DNA of 64,000 nucleotides from Proteiniclasticum ruminis (GTDB lineage: Bacteria; Bacillota; Clostridia; Clostridiales; Clostridiaceae): assembly GCF_900115135.1 (NCBI RefSeq), contig NZ_FOVK01000008.1:37747-101746 (forward strand). Direction: 5' to 3'. A program made the translations under genes and the position numbers. Position 1 is the stretch's first letter. Every line of letters starts with the position of its first letter. Below, piece after piece: positions 1 to 9,631 of this stretch. Under the pieces are notes generated by a model. That model searched no databases and was not told where the DNA came from. It saw only the letters and a list, made by a program, of their open reading frames with translations.

Positions 1-782
1 TCATGGAAAATATTGTGAAAGCCAAGGGAATGTCCAAGGCCAAAGATCTGATTAGTGGCATTCTGATGCCAACACCGGCAGCGGTGCTTAAAGCTGCTGA
101 AGTGCTCAGTCAGGGGACAAAGCATGAAGATGGCATCGGCGACCTTGTAGTAGTGGACATCGGAGGAGCCACCACAGATGTGCACAGCGTTTGTGAAGGA
201 GCTCCAAGCAAGCCTTCTGTGGTCTTAAGAGGACTGGAGGAGCCCGTGGCAAAGAGAACGGTTGAAGGGGACCTGGGGATGAGATACTCCGCTCTTTCTC
301 TTTATGAGGCGGCGGGTAAAAGATATCTGAGACGTTATAAACTCAGCCACCTGGAAGAGATGGATGTGGAGAAAGAGTTCACCTTCAGAAATGAGCATAC
401 GGATTTTGTGCCTTCCACGGAAGACGAGCTTCAGTTTGATGAAGTCATGGCGAAAATCTGTGTGGACATCTCCATGAAACGTCACGCGGGGACTGTGACG
501 CCAGTCTATTCACCTCTTGGGATGATGTATTCCCAGGAAGGGAAGGATCTCATGGAGCTTCCTTATTTGGTAGGCACCGGTGGTGTCATTGTGAATTCCA
601 GAAATCCGGAAGAGATCCTGAAAGCGGGACTGTTCCATGAGGAAGATCTGGATTCACTGAAGCCAAGACATCCGAAGTATCTCATTGATGAAAAATATGT
701 ACTCTCCGCCCTTGGACTACTGGCCATGGTGGACGAGGAAAAAGCCTTACGAATGCTGAAAAAATATGTTGTGAAATGTTAG
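1..782 (+). CDS. glmL: Glutamate mutase-associated MutL/GlmL protein, 3' part
   Basis: The C-terminal 259 or so residues of a MutL/GlmL-type ATPase; the 5' part lies before the window. The family (about 460 residues) belongs to the actin/Hsp70-like ATPase fold and is thought to protect or reactivate coenzyme B12-dependent glutamate mutase. The visible phosphate-binding stretch VVVDIGGATTDVHS is the hallmark of this fold. The neighbour 9 bases downstream is the mutase epsilon subunit, and the B12-binding sigma subunit (glmS) is expected just upstream outside the window. The ATG at position 3 is an internal methionine, not a start. Identity is secure from motif plus context. Confidence 0.93.
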   Translation, partial: MENIVKAKGMSKAKDLISGILMPTPAAVLKAAEVLSQGTKHEDGIGDLVVVDIGGATTDVHSVCEGAPSKPSVVLRGLEEPVAKRTVEGDLGMRYSALSLYEAAGKRYLRRYKLSHLEEMDVEKEFTFRNEHTDFVPSTEDELQFDEVMAKICVDISMKRHAGTVTPVYSPLGMMYSQEGKDLMELPYLVGTGGVIVNSRNPEEILKAGLFHEEDLDSLKPRHPKYLIDEKYVLSALGLLAMVDEEKALRMLKKYVVKC

Positions 783-791
783 GAGAAAAAA

Positions 792-2252
792 ATGGACCTG
801 CAAAACAAAAAACTCTCAGAAGAGCAATTTTTTAAGATCCGGGAAGAGATTCTCACCCACTGGCCCACAGGAAAAGATGTGGACCTGACAGAAGCTGTAG
901 AATATCTGAAGAAAGTACCTGATGAGAAGAACTTTGCCAAAAAGCTCAGAAAAGCCAAGGAAGAAGGGGTGACCCTGGCTCAGCCAAGAGCAGGTGTGGC
1001 ACTCATCAGTGAACACATCAAGCTGTTAAACTACCTGGAAGAGGAAGGTGGCGCAGATCTTCTGCCCTCCACCATCGATTCCTACACCAGACAGAACCGC
1101 TATAATGAATGCCAGGTGGGCATCGACGAATCCATCAAGGCGGGAAGATCTCTTCTCAATGGATTCCCAGCGGTGAATCATGGGGTCAAAGGCTGCAGAG
1201 AAGTCTATGAGTCCATCAAGAACCCCATCCAGGCAAGACATGGCACACCGGACGCAAGGCTTTTAAGTGAAATCATCACCGCTTCCGGATGGACTTCCAA
1301 TGAAGGCGGCGGCATCAGCTATAACATTCCCTACGCCAAGAGCGTATCCATGGAAAGAACCATCAGAGACTGGCAGTACTGCGACAGACTCACCGGATGG
1401 TATCAGGAGCAGGGGATAGAACTGAACCGTGAGCCTTTCGGACCACTGACCGGGACCTTGGTGCCCCCTTCCATCTCCAACACTGTGGCGATTCTGGAAG
1501 CGCTTCTTGCAGCAGAGCAGGGCGTGAAGAACATCACCGTAGGCTATGGACAGTGTGGAAACATCATCCAGGACGTGGCCGCCATCCGTGCCCTGGAAGA
1601 GCAGACAGAAGAATATCTGAAAAGATTCGGATACAACGATGTGTTTGTCACCACAGTATTCCATCAGTGGATGGGCGGGTTCCCAGCAGATGAAGCCAAG
1701 GCTTTTGGCGTCATCTCTCTCGGCGCAGCCACTGCAGCCATGGCAGGAGCCACCAAGGTTATCGTAAAAACGCCTCATGAAGCATTAGGTATTCCAACCA
1801 TGGAAGCCAACGCTCAGGGCATCAGAGACACCAAGATGACCCTCAACATGCTCCGGGGACAGAGAATGCCCATGAGCAAGGAGCTGGAAATGGAAATCAG
1901 GATCATCAAGGCAGAAACCAAGTGCATGCTGGACAGTGTGTATGAAGTGGGCAAGGGAGACTTTGCCAGAGGTACGGTGGAAGCATTCAAGTTGGGCATT
2001 GTGGACATTCCATTTGCGCCAAGCAAGTATAACGCTGGAAAGATGATGCCTGCCAGAGACAACCAGGGAGCGGTAAGATACCTGATGCCAGGAAATCTTC
2101 CTTTCACCCAGGATCTCATAGATTTCAACAAAGAAAAACTCATGGAGAGAGGACGCTTTGAAAATAGAGACGTGACTTTCCAGATGACCGTAGACGATAT
2201 TTTTGCCGTTGGTAAGGGAAATCTCATCGGCAGACCGGAGGAAAAGAAGTAA
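792..2252 (+). CDS. glmE: Methylaspartate mutase (glutamate mutase) epsilon subunit
   Basis: Large catalytic subunit of the coenzyme B12-dependent glutamate mutase, which interconverts L-glutamate and (2S,3S)-3-methylaspartate, the first step of the methylaspartate fermentation route. The 486-residue length matches the family (about 483). Family-typical stretches are visible: [19 protein letters not shown] near residue 63, the substrate-binding region [10 protein letters not shown] near 148, and [14 protein letters not shown] near 171. A ribosome binding site AGGAGAAAA lies directly before the ATG. It sits between glmL and mal, 1 base before the mal start, so the three genes are almost certainly one transcript. 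Cytoplasmic. Confidence 0.97.
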   Translation: MDLQNKKLSEEQFFKIREEILTHWPTGKDVDLTEAVEYLKKVPDEKNFAKKLRKAKEEGVTLAQPRAGVALISEHIKLLNYLEEEGGADLLPSTIDSYTRQNRYNECQVGIDESIKAGRSLLNGFPAVNHGVKGCREVYESIKNPIQARHGTPDARLLSEIITASGWTSNEGGGISYNIPYAKSVSMERTIRDWQYCDRLTGWYQEQGIELNREPFGPLTGTLVPPSISNTVAILEALLAAEQGVKNITVGYGQCGNIIQDVAAIRALEEQTEEYLKRFGYNDVFVTTVFHQWMGGFPADEAKAFGVISLGAATAAMAGATKVIVKTPHEALGIPTMEANAQGIRDTKMTLNMLRGQRMPMSKELEMEIRIIKAETKCMLDSVYEVGKGDFARGTVEAFKLGIVDIPFAPSKYNAGKMMPARDNQGAVRYLMPGNLPFTQDLIDFNKEKLMERGRFENRDVTFQMTVDDIFAVGKGNLIGRPEEKK

Positions 2253-2253
2253 A

Positions 2254-3501
2254 ATGAAGATTATTGATGTGGTGTGTTCAGAAGGCAGAACCGGGTTTTA
2301 TTTTGATGACCAGAAGGCCATTGTGAATGGTGCAGGTCATGACGGGTTTATGTATGTGGGAGAACCAGAGACGGAGGGCTTCACTTCCATCAGAGTTCCT
2401 GGAGAGAGCATCTCTGTGATGCTGATTCTGGAAAATGGAGAAATCGCTCATGGAGACTGCGCTGCAGTTCAGTACTCCGGTGCAGGCGGAAGAGATCCTC
2501 TTTTCATTGCAAAGGACTTTATTCCAGTCATTGAAGACATAGCAAAGAAGCATCTCATTGGGAAAGATGCCTCTTCGTTCAAGCCTCTGGCAGATGAGAT
2601 CGACAGCCTGTCCCATGAAGGGAAAAGACTGCATACCGCCATCCGTTATGGGATGACCCAGGCGCTTCTGGATGCGGCAGCCAAGTGCAACAGAGTCACC
2701 ATGGCTGAGATTGTTCAGAAGGAATATGAGACAGGGGTAACACTAAGCCGTGTACCGATCTTTGCCCAGAGTGGAGACGACAGGTATAACAATGTGGACA
2801 AGATGATCATCAAGGGCACAGACGTCATGCCTCATGCCCTGATCAACAATGTGAAGGAAAAGCTTGGTGAAAACGGAGAAATCCTTTTAAACTACATCAC
2901 CTGGATGAGAAATAGAGTGCTTCAGTATAAGATGACAGAAGACTATACCCCAATCTTCCATGTGGATGTTTATGGCACCATCGGAAGAATCTTCAACCAG
3001 GACCTGGAGAAGATGGCAGAGTATCTCAAGACACTGGAAGAGGCTGCAAAGCCATTTCTTCTTCGTATCGAAGGACCCATGGATGTGGGTGAAAGAACCA
3101 AACAGATGGAAGCGCTTCGTGACCTCACTAAGATCCTTGATGATCGAAACATCAATGTGGAGCTGGTGGCAGATGAGTGGTGCAACACCTATGATGACGT
3201 GGTGTACTTCGCGGACAATAAGGCAGGTCATATGATTCAGGTGAAGACCCCGGATCTTGGCGGCGTGAACAACTCCATTGAAGCCATCCTGTACTGCAAG
3301 GAAAAAGGCATTGGCGCCTATCTTGGCGGAACCTGCAATGAGACCAACAGAAGTGCAGAGGTCTGCACCAACATCGGTATGGCCTGCGGAGCCAAGCAGG
3401 TGCTGGCAAAGCCTGGTATGGGCGTGGATGAAGGCTTCATGATCGTCAACAACGAAATGAACAGAGTGCTGGCCCTGGCCAAAAGAAGACAGAATCAGTA
3501 G
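2254..3501 (+). CDS. mal: Methylaspartate ammonia-lyase
   Basis: Removes ammonia from 3-methylaspartate to give mesaconate, the second step of the glutamate pathway. The protein is an enolase-superfamily enzyme of 415 residues, matching the clostridial enzyme (413). Visible metal-ligand and catalytic stretches are FHVDVYGTIGRIF, LRIEGPMDV, LVADEWCNTYDD and IQVKTPDLGG, the last carrying the catalytic lysine in this family. A longer frame opens at 2203 inside glmE, but the ATG at 2254 follows GGAGGAAAAG at a good distance and yields MKIIDVVCSEG, the usual N-terminus. Co-transcribed with glmE. Confidence 0.97.
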   Translation: MKIIDVVCSEGRTGFYFDDQKAIVNGAGHDGFMYVGEPETEGFTSIRVPGESISVMLILENGEIAHGDCAAVQYSGAGGRDPLFIAKDFIPVIEDIAKKHLIGKDASSFKPLADEIDSLSHEGKRLHTAIRYGMTQALLDAAAKCNRVTMAEIVQKEYETGVTLSRVPIFAQSGDDRYNNVDKMIIKGTDVMPHALINNVKEKLGENGEILLNYITWMRNRVLQYKMTEDYTPIFHVDVYGTIGRIFNQDLEKMAEYLKTLEEAAKPFLLRIEGPMDVGERTKQMEALRDLTKILDDRNINVELVADEWCNTYDDVVYFADNKAGHMIQVKTPDLGGVNNSIEAILYCKEKGIGAYLGGTCNETNRSAEVCTNIGMACGAKQVLAKPGMGVDEGFMIVNNEMNRVLALAKRRQNQ

Positions 3502-3511
3502 ATAGGAAAGT

Positions 3512-3557
3512 ATGCCGCACAAGCTATGGAATGTAGGAAGTGCGGCATTTCTTGTTT
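3512..3557 (+). terminator. Hairpin between mal and mesaconase genes
   Basis: A perfect 9-bp stem ATGCCGCAC/GTGCGGCAT with a 19-base loop is followed by a broken U run (TTTCTTGTTT). It lies inside what looks like one pathway operon, so it may be a partial terminator that lowers expression of the mesaconase genes relative to the mutase genes, or an RNA-stability element. Confidence 0.5.
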
Positions 3558-3589
3558 GGATCGATGAATGAGATAAAGGTGGATACGAA

Positions 3590-4432
3590 ATGAAAATAAT
3601 TGATGCGAGAAAGGTCACGGAAGAGGTCAAGAAACTGGTCATGGATGCCAATTACTTCCTGCCCGAGGATGTCATGACCTCCCTTCGAGAGCAGAAGAAA
3701 AAGGAAAAGTGGATCCTGGCCACCAATACCTTGGGGATGATCATCGAAAATGCGGAAATCGCTGAAAGAGATATGGTACCCATGTGTCAGGACACCGGCA
3801 TGGTGGTGGTCTTTGTGGAAATGGGACAGGAAGTCCACATTGAAAATGGACTGCTGGAGGATGCCATAAACCAGGGAATCCGGGAGGGCTATGAAGAAGG
3901 GCTTCTTCGCAAATCCGTGGTGGGAGATCCTTTAAACCGAAAGAATACGGGAGACAATACCCCAGGGGTCATCCACTATGAGCTGGTGGCAGGAGATGCC
4001 TTGAAAATCATGGTGGCGCCAAAAGGATTTGGTTCTGAGAACATGTCCCGCTTGAAGATGCTGAAGCCCTCTGAAGGAGTCGAAGGAGTCAAGCAGTTTA
4101 TCCTAGAGACCGTGGAGCTGGCTGGACCCAATGCGTGTCCACCTATGGTGGTTGGCGTTGGTATTGGGGGCACCTTTGACAAGGTGACCTATCTGGCGAA
4201 GAAGGCGCTCATGAGAAGGCTGGAAGACTACAACGAGAATCCTTACTATGCGGAGATGGAAAAAGAGCTTCTTCAAACCATCAATGCCATGGGCATCGGA
4301 CCCCAGGGCTTTGGGGGAGAGACCACAGCACTGAAGGTGGCCATCGAGTATTTCCCGACCCACATCGCAGGACTGCCTGTGGCTGTGAACATCAACTGTC
4401 ATGCCACCCGTCATAAGGAGGTGACCTTATAA
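3590..4432 (+). CDS. Mesaconase / class I fumarate hydratase, alpha subunit
   Basis: Alpha (N-terminal) half of a two-subunit, oxygen-sensitive [4Fe-4S] hydro-lyase of the class I fumarase/tartrate dehydratase family. In this context it most likely hydrates mesaconate to (S)-citramalate, the third step after glutamate mutase and methylaspartate ammonia-lyase; fumarate activity is common in the family. Conserved cysteine-bearing stretches are visible: MCQDTGM near residue 64, NACPPMVVGVGIGG near 180 and NINCHATRH near the C-terminus. Length 280 fits the stand-alone alpha subunit. The stop overlaps the beta-subunit start by one base (TAATG), indicating translational coupling. Confidence 0.92.
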   Translation: MKIIDARKVTEEVKKLVMDANYFLPEDVMTSLREQKKKEKWILATNTLGMIIENAEIAERDMVPMCQDTGMVVVFVEMGQEVHIENGLLEDAINQGIREGYEEGLLRKSVVGDPLNRKNTGDNTPGVIHYELVAGDALKIMVAPKGFGSENMSRLKMLKPSEGVEGVKQFILETVELAGPNACPPMVVGVGIGGTFDKVTYLAKKALMRRLEDYNENPYYAEMEKELLQTINAMGIGPQGFGGETTALKVAIEYFPTHIAGLPVAVNINCHATRHKEVTL

Positions 4433-5004
4433 TGGAGATTAAACTGACAACGCCACTAACAAGAGAAAAGGTCATGCACCTGAAGCCTGGAGACAATGTG
4501 CTTTTATCAGGAACCATCTATGCCGCTAGAGATGCAGCCCATAAAAAGCTCATGGAGCGTTTGGATAAAGGAGAAGCGCTGCCCTTTGACATTGAGGGAG
4601 CAGTGATCTATTATGTAGGACCCACCCCCACAAGAGAAGGAGAAGTTATTGGATCTGCGGGACCTACCACCAGTCTTCGAATGGATGCTTATACCCCAAG
4701 ACTTCTCGATTTGGGACTCATGGGGATGATTGGCAAGGGAAAGAGAAATGTGGAAGTGAAGAGAAAAATGGTGGAGCATGGGGCCATTTACTTTGCCGCC
4801 ATCGGTGGTGCAGGGGCTCTCATCAAAAAGACCATTCTGGCCCAGGAAACCATCGCCTACGAGGAACTGGGACCTGAGGCCATCCGAAGATTGGAAGTGA
4901 AAGACTTCCCTGTGACGGTCATCATTGACAGTAAGGGAAATGATCTTTATGAACTGGGCAGAGAGCAGTATCTTGCCTGGAAGAAAGAGGAAGAAGAAAA
5001 GTAG
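4432..5004 (+). CDS. Mesaconase / class I fumarate hydratase, beta subunit
   Basis: Beta (C-terminal) half of the class I hydro-lyase, 190 residues, as usual for the stand-alone subunit. Family features seen are TGTIYAARDAAHKKL near residue 27, IYYVGPTPTREGEVIGSAGPTTS near 60, and the IGKGKR stretch with the following GAIYFAAIGGAGAL segment. Together with the alpha subunit it would convert mesaconate to citramalate. The acidic, lysine-rich C-terminus (KKEEEEK) is low complexity. It closes the glutamate operon; the lyase that splits citramalate to acetate and pyruvate is not in the window. Confidence 0.92.
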   Translation: MEIKLTTPLTREKVMHLKPGDNVLLSGTIYAARDAAHKKLMERLDKGEALPFDIEGAVIYYVGPTPTREGEVIGSAGPTTSLRMDAYTPRLLDLGLMGMIGKGKRNVEVKRKMVEHGAIYFAAIGGAGALIKKTILAQETIAYEELGPEAIRRLEVKDFPVTVIIDSKGNDLYELGREQYLAWKKEEEEK

Positions 5005-5017
5005 AACTATATATGAG

Positions 5018-5060
5018 AGGCAGTGGAAGCATGATGTGACCACTGCCTTGTTTTTATTTT
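5018..5060 (+). terminator. Terminator of the glutamate operon
   Basis: Stem AGGCAGTGG/CCACTGCCT with a 13-base loop followed by TTGTTTTTATTTTT. Strong rho-independent terminator directly after the mesaconase beta gene. Confidence 0.88.
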
Positions 5061-5235
5061 TAGAAAAAAAGGATTCATGGCAAGGCTTTTGAGGATATGG
5101 TACGCTACCTTTAGAGGGTTCCCACCCGATATCTTTAAATGAATCAAAAGGCAGTAGGGGTTGGGGTGAAAAAACTTTTGAGATTCTGTAACGAAACGGC
5201 GTCTATATACTCATATCAGTAACAGGAGGTGGAAG

Positions 5236-5730
5236 GTGAAAGACGTAGGAAAGCTTTATGAAGAATATTTTCAGACGGTATATAAATACCTGTATGTGCT
5301 TTCAGGCAGCGCAGATCTGTCCGAGGATCTGACCCAGGAAACCTTCTATCAGGCGGTGAAAAGCTACAAGGATTTTCGTGGGGACTGCAAGGTCTCTGTC
5401 TGGCTCTGCCAGATTGCAAAGCATCTTTGGTATAAGGAAGCAAAAAGAAGAAACCTGTATAAGCCGGAACCTCTGGAAGAGATTATGGATACTCTGGCAT
5501 CGGGGGAAGAGACAGAGAAGGTAATGCTGGAAAGAGAAGAGAAAAAGATTCTTTACGAAAGAATCGAAAAGCTTGAGGAGAAGACACGGGAGGTCATGCA
5601 GTTAAGGCTTTCTGGGGATCTGAGTTTCAGAGAGATTGGAGAGATTCTTGGACGCACAGAAAACTGGGCGCGTGTAACTTTTTACCGAGGAAAGCAGAAG
5701 ATCATGGAGGTGGAAACAAATGAAAAGTAA
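5236..5730 (+). CDS. ECF-type sigma-70 factor
   Basis: A 164-residue extracytoplasmic-function sigma factor. Region 2 is visible near residues 5-70 (LYEEYFQTVYKYLYVLSG, DLSEDLTQETFYQAVKSY, with the WLCQIAKHLWY core-binding tail), and region 4 near 110-160 (REVMQLRLSGDLSFREIGEILGRTENWARVTFYRGK, a helix-turn-helix). It starts at GTG, chosen because AGGAGGT lies 5 bases upstream. Its 3' end overlaps the anti-sigma gene by 11 bases. A CGTCTATATAC stretch at 5200 resembles an ECF -10 element, suggesting autoregulation, but no convincing -35 was placed. The target regulon is unknown. Confidence 0.93.
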   Translation: MKDVGKLYEEYFQTVYKYLYVLSGSADLSEDLTQETFYQAVKSYKDFRGDCKVSVWLCQIAKHLWYKEAKRRNLYKPEPLEEIMDTLASGEETEKVMLEREEKKILYERIEKLEEKTREVMQLRLSGDLSFREIGEILGRTENWARVTFYRGKQKIMEVETNEK

Positions 5731-6679
5731 GATAGAGTGCAGCATTGTGGAAGATCTGCTCCCAAGTTTTCTGGAGGAGCTCACAAGGGAAGAAACCAAT
5801 GAATTTATGGAGGGGCATCTGAAAGGCTGTGCATCCTGCAGAAAAAAAGCGGAGAATCTCTCTCATGAGATGGAGCATATGGAGAAAGCGCCAGAAAGAG
5901 AACTGAATTTTTTAAAAAAAGTGAAGAAAACAAAGCTTCTTGGCGCAGTGCTGAGTGCACTTTTTGCGCTAGTTATTGCTTTTGGCATCTACAGCTATGA
6001 ATTCAGATACACCTTGGATCAAGGGGAGTTGTCCAAAGCGGTGACGGACTATGTCTCTCCTTTTGAAGAAGAGTTTGAAGGGTATGCCCTGGAGACCCTG
6101 CGTCTTGAGGCTGGAGCACTTCTTGTTTCTTTTAAGGATCTGAAGAGAGAGACGAGAAACGGCGTTGCAGAATTTGAGAAGGGGATCAATGGAAAGTATC
6201 GGATCATCCGGGCAGATCTAAGAACTTCAGCCTACAGCTCTGTGATCCAGACTTTTAACTGGGAAAATCAGGAAGAAAAAAAGGTGGTTGTCAGCGGATA
6301 CAGTCTTTCCAAAGACATTGCACGGTACGGGCTGGAGTTCAGTGCGTATAAGTCACCAGGATGGGCATCGGATGAGAGAGTAGAGAGGACCCTTACATTT
6401 CCTGTGAAAAACCTGCAGTTTCTGGAAGTCTTTTCTTTAGAGGCTCTGGTGGAGGAGCTGAAGAAAAGTGAAAATCAGGAGTTATACAATTATCACCTTA
6501 CAGATGTGTCTTTTTACGATGAGACGGGAGAAGACATCACAGAGTCTCTTCTTGTAGGAGAGTCTGGAAATCAGGGAGGCAGCGGCATTGGATCCGCGGA
6601 GCTGTGGCTTGTGTATGTGCTGATGTTTTTAGTGCTGGGGTTTGGCGCCATCATGGTCCGGTACTTTTTGACGGACTAG
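5720..6679 (+). CDS. Zinc-finger anti-sigma factor, membrane-anchored
   Basis: Predicted membrane anti-sigma partner of the preceding ECF factor. The N-terminal 50 residues carry the H-x3-C-x2-C zinc-finger signature of anti-sigma domains (His33, Cys37, Cys40). A transmembrane segment follows near residues 73-93, then an extracellular sensory region of about 200 residues, and a second hydrophobic segment near 295-316. The two-segment topology, with a large outside domain ending in another helix, is less usual than the single-pass form. The overlap with the sigma gene indicates coupled synthesis. The signal sensed cannot be told from sequence. Confidence 0.88.
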   Translation: MKSKIECSIVEDLLPSFLEELTREETNEFMEGHLKGCASCRKKAENLSHEMEHMEKAPERELNFLKKVKKTKLLGAVLSALFALVIAFGIYSYEFRYTLDQGELSKAVTDYVSPFEEEFEGYALETLRLEAGALLVSFKDLKRETRNGVAEFEKGINGKYRIIRADLRTSAYSSVIQTFNWENQEEKKVVVSGYSLSKDIARYGLEFSAYKSPGWASDERVERTLTFPVKNLQFLEVFSLEALVEELKKSENQELYNYHLTDVSFYDETGEDITESLLVGESGNQGGSGIGSAELWLVYVLMFLVLGFGAIMVRYFLTD

Positions 6680-6801
6680 AATCCACCACAGTCATATACT
6701 CATAAGGCGTCAGAAAAAGCATTGTCCTATGGAGTAAAATTGTGCATACTAGATAGTGACAATAAGTATTATTCAAATAAGACATCGTGGAGGAGTAACC
6801 T

Positions 6802-7380
6802 ATGTTTATATTGCGGGATAAGTCTGTGGAAAAAGCCATCAGAGCTGTGGATCCTTCTGCAAAGGTGGAAAAAGTACTATATCTCATCATTCTCAATGGC
6901 GTAGAGGATGATGAGCGGATTCTTTGGACCAAGAGAAAGAAAATACTAGGATGGATGGCACTTGCTTTTTTCATCCTCTATGTGCTGTTTTCAGAGATCA
7001 GGCTTTTCAATATACTGTTTATTCTATCCGTGGCTTTCTGGAGCGGCACCTCAGGCTTTCTGAATGACACCGGGTTTGTGGTTCTGGATGAAAGAGGTTA
7101 TACGCTGTATGTGTTTAATAAGTGGCAGACAAAGGTTAAAGCTGTATATCCACTTTCTTTTGAGGAGATAGAGTCATGCGAGCCTGCCGATCGGATTCTT
7201 AGAAAACGAACCGCACATCTTCATCTCTATGTGAAAGAAAAATATTTTCATGTCATTGTCAGCAGAAGAACTTTAGGCTTGAAAAAGCAGAAGAGAAGCT
7301 TTCATGAGATGATGTCAGATTTTACAGAGAAAACTTACCGCAAAGATCTGGATTTTTATCATTTTGATACAGAGGAATAG
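6802..7380 (+). CDS. Unrecognised two-helix membrane protein
   Basis: A 192-residue protein with a charged N-terminal 45 residues, two adjacent transmembrane segments (about residues 47-64 and 67-86), and a C-terminal soluble domain of about 100 residues rich in beta-type sequence and lysine/arginine. The ribosome binding site is GTGGAGGAG before the ATG. The layout, a short cytoplasmic part, a hairpin and a soluble C-domain, recalls bacterial PH-like or YcxB-like membrane proteins, but no diagnostic motif was seen. It may be read with the sigma/anti-sigma operon 120 bases upstream, or from its own promoter. Confidence 0.7.
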   Translation: MFILRDKSVEKAIRAVDPSAKVEKVLYLIILNGVEDDERILWTKRKKILGWMALAFFILYVLFSEIRLFNILFILSVAFWSGTSGFLNDTGFVVLDERGYTLYVFNKWQTKVKAVYPLSFEEIESCEPADRILRKRTAHLHLYVKEKYFHVIVSRRTLGLKKQKRSFHEMMSDFTEKTYRKDLDFYHFDTEE

Positions 7381-7406
7381 GGCAGTGTATGATTGCACTG
7401 GTGTAG

Positions 7407-7440
7407 AAGGCAATGAGTAATGGAGCTCATTGCCTTTTTT
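7407..7440 (+). terminator. Rho-independent terminator
   Basis: Perfect 11-bp stem AAGGCAATGAG/CTCATTGCCTT with an 8-base loop, running into a T tract. Ends the sigma-factor region transcript. Confidence 0.9.
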
Positions 7441-7672
7441 AATGAGAGATTAAAGACACTATGGGGACTCCATTGAAGGAAGCAAACTGAAGCCAGTTGA
7501 AAGAGGATGCGTTTGGTTCTCCTATTCTTTGCCATACAACACTACAGTTCTTTTATGAACACTACGTGATATTCTCTGATATATTTTTCGATTAAGATTT
7601 TCTTTGGATAACCAGAAATTATGATAGAATGAAAACAAAGTTTAGTTCGCGATGAGTGAGGGGGGGAAGAAG

Positions 7673-9631
7673 ATGGAAACAGCAGACAAAAAGCAGCTCG
7701 GGAAGGATTCTGACAGGATGTATAAAGTAACAGTCTCTCTCCTTTCTGGACTCTTGGGACTGATACTGATCTATGCCTCCATCAGGCTCAACTTCAGTGG
7801 ATTCAGGCTGAATTTTGTCTGGAGCATTGGATTTCCACTTCTTGTTAGCCTGGCCTGGGGACCTTTTTACGGACTCATCAGTGCGCTTTTTGGGGGCACG
7901 GTGCTGTACCCTTTTATACTGGGCTTTTCCAATGGGTGGGCATCAATGGTGCCTGCCCTGTCGTTTCTTCTTTGGATCTATCTTCATGGAAAGGGTGCAG
8001 AGTGGAGACAAAAGGAGAAGGTTTGGTTTACGAACCTGTACGTGATTCAAGCCTTTCATGCTGCAGTGCGATGGATATTGTACAGCACTCTTTTTCCGCT
8101 TCTCTTCCGCTGGAATCCTCCTTTTTGGAATCCTCAAGCAGTGACGGAAATCAGCAGAAGCATCGTGGTGCTCTTTGTTATGAGGGGGATCCTCATGGAA
8201 TCCGTGCTCGTTGCGGTCTGCGATGCAGTGCTTCTTCTCCCACCAGCAAGAAGGATTCTACGCCTGAAGTCCTCGTCCTCCAGCAGATACAGCGGACGGA
8301 TCATGGCAGGGATGGTTTCTTTTGGGCTTCTTTTCATTGGCTTTATTCTTTCCATCCAAAATGGCATCATTGAGGAGAAAAAGGTCGGAGAATGGCTGAT
8401 GCCTCCCGATGATAAAACGAAAGTGACGCTTTTTTTGTCCACGATTTTATTCATCATCATGGGTGGCATTGCAGTGCGGTATTTTCAGAGAGCTTTAGAA
8501 AACCAGGAGTCTCTTCTTAAAAGCGAAAAGAAGTACATGACCATTTTTGAAGGAATCCATGATCTTTACCTTGAGACCACCTTGGGCGGCAAGGTTCTTA
8601 TTGCTTCTCCTTCGGTGAAAGAGATCCTCGGCTATGAGGTGGAGGAGCTTCTTACAAAGAACATGGAAGACCTTTATCTGGATCCATTTGTCCGGGAAGA
8701 GCTGGTGGAGCTTTTGAAAGAAGAGAAAGAAGTGAACAACTTTGAAGTGGTCATTCTTGGAAAAGAAGGGGAGCGCCATTATCTGTGGCTCCATGCAAAA
8801 ATGGAAGAGCAGGATGGACAGCCGAAGATTATTTCTGTGGGGAGAGATGTGACCAATTATCAGAAGGCCATGGATGAAGTGCGCACACTCAATCAGGAGC
8901 TCAGCCAAAGGGTAGAGGAAAGAACAAAGGATCTTCAGAAGGCGGTATCGGAGCTGGAAAGCTTCTCGTATACCATTTCCCATGACTTGAAATCTCCCTT
9001 AAAGGCCATTGATGCCTATGTGAAGATGCTGAAGGAGGACCTGGCAGACTCCATAGCAGAGGATCCCAAGGACATGCTGCATCAGATTGAGAAAACATCA
9101 ACGGAAATGATTGCCCTCATTGATCAGCTCCTGAAGTATTCAGTGGTGTCCAAAACCCAGCTGAAGATGGAGTGGATTCATGTGCGGGAAGAAGTGTGGT
9201 CCCTGTTTCTGGAGCAGAAAGCTTCCTGTGAGGAGAGAAACATCGTCCTTCAGATGGAGGAGTCCCTTCCTGATCTATGGGCTGACCGGATGCTCTTCAG
9301 GCAGGCTCTAAGAAATATTCTGTCCAATGCAGTGAAGTTTACGAAAAACGTAGAGCAAGCAGTGGTTGAGGTGCAGGCAGAGCATACGGACAAAGGGTAT
9401 GTTCTCACCATCAAAGACAATGGTGCGGGGTTTGATATGGAAGATTCCGGGAAACTCTTTGAAGTGCTTCAAAGGCTGCACAATAAAGAAGAATTTGAAG
9501 GAACGGGCATTGGCCTTGCCACGGTCAAAAAGATCATGGAGAAGCATCAGGGAGAGATTACCATGGAAGGAAATCCAGGAGCAGGTGCTGCAGTGCACCT
9601 GAGATTTCCAAAAGAAGGAGAGAGAGTTTAG
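7673..9631 (+). CDS. PAS-containing sensor histidine kinase with multi-pass membrane domain
   Basis: About 652 residues. The N-terminal 200 residues hold five or six hydrophobic segments of the LytS-like/5TM type; another membrane helix lies near 215-235 and one near 250-270. A PAS domain follows (about 285-395, ending ISVGRDVTNYQKAM), then a coiled-coil linker, a HisKA dimerisation domain (SYTISHDLKSPLKA, phospho-acceptor His437), and a HATPase domain with N-box NILSNAVKFTK and glycine boxes DNGAGFDM and GTGIGLATVKKI. The earlier ATG at 7652 is rejected because GAGGGGGGG lies just before 7673. The next gene is its likely response regulator. The signal is unknown. Confidence 0.93.
   Translation: METADKKQLGKDSDRMYKVTVSLLSGLLGLILIYASIRLNFSGFRLNFVWSIGFPLLVSLAWGPFYGLISALFGGTVLYPFILGFSNGWASMVPALSFLLWIYLHGKGAEWRQKEKVWFTNLYVIQAFHAAVRWILYSTLFPLLFRWNPPFWNPQAVTEISRSIVVLFVMRGILMESVLVAVCDAVLLLPPARRILRLKSSSSSRYSGRIMAGMVSFGLLFIGFILSIQNGIIEEKKVGEWLMPPDDKTKVTLFLSTILFIIMGGIAVRYFQRALENQESLLKSEKKYMTIFEGIHDLYLETTLGGKVLIASPSVKEILGYEVEELLTKNMEDLYLDPFVREELVELLKEEKEVNNFEVVILGKEGERHYLWLHAKMEEQDGQPKIISVGRDVTNYQKAMDEVRTLNQELSQRVEERTKDLQKAVSELESFSYTISHDLKSPLKAIDAYVKMLKEDLADSIAEDPKDMLHQIEKTSTEMIALIDQLLKYSVVSKTQLKMEWIHVREEVWSLFLEQKASCEERNIVLQMEESLPDLWADRMLFRQALRNILSNAVKFTKNVEQAVVEVQAEHTDKGYVLTIKDNGAGFDMEDSGKLFEVLQRLHNKEEFEGTGIGLATVKKIMEKHQGEITMEGNPGAGAAVHLRFPKEGERV

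Noticed and set aside
2887..3651. Minus-strand frame of 254 codons over mal
   Set aside because: The plus-strand gene is a full-length methylaspartate ammonia-lyase; the minus frame shows no family features or ribosome binding site.
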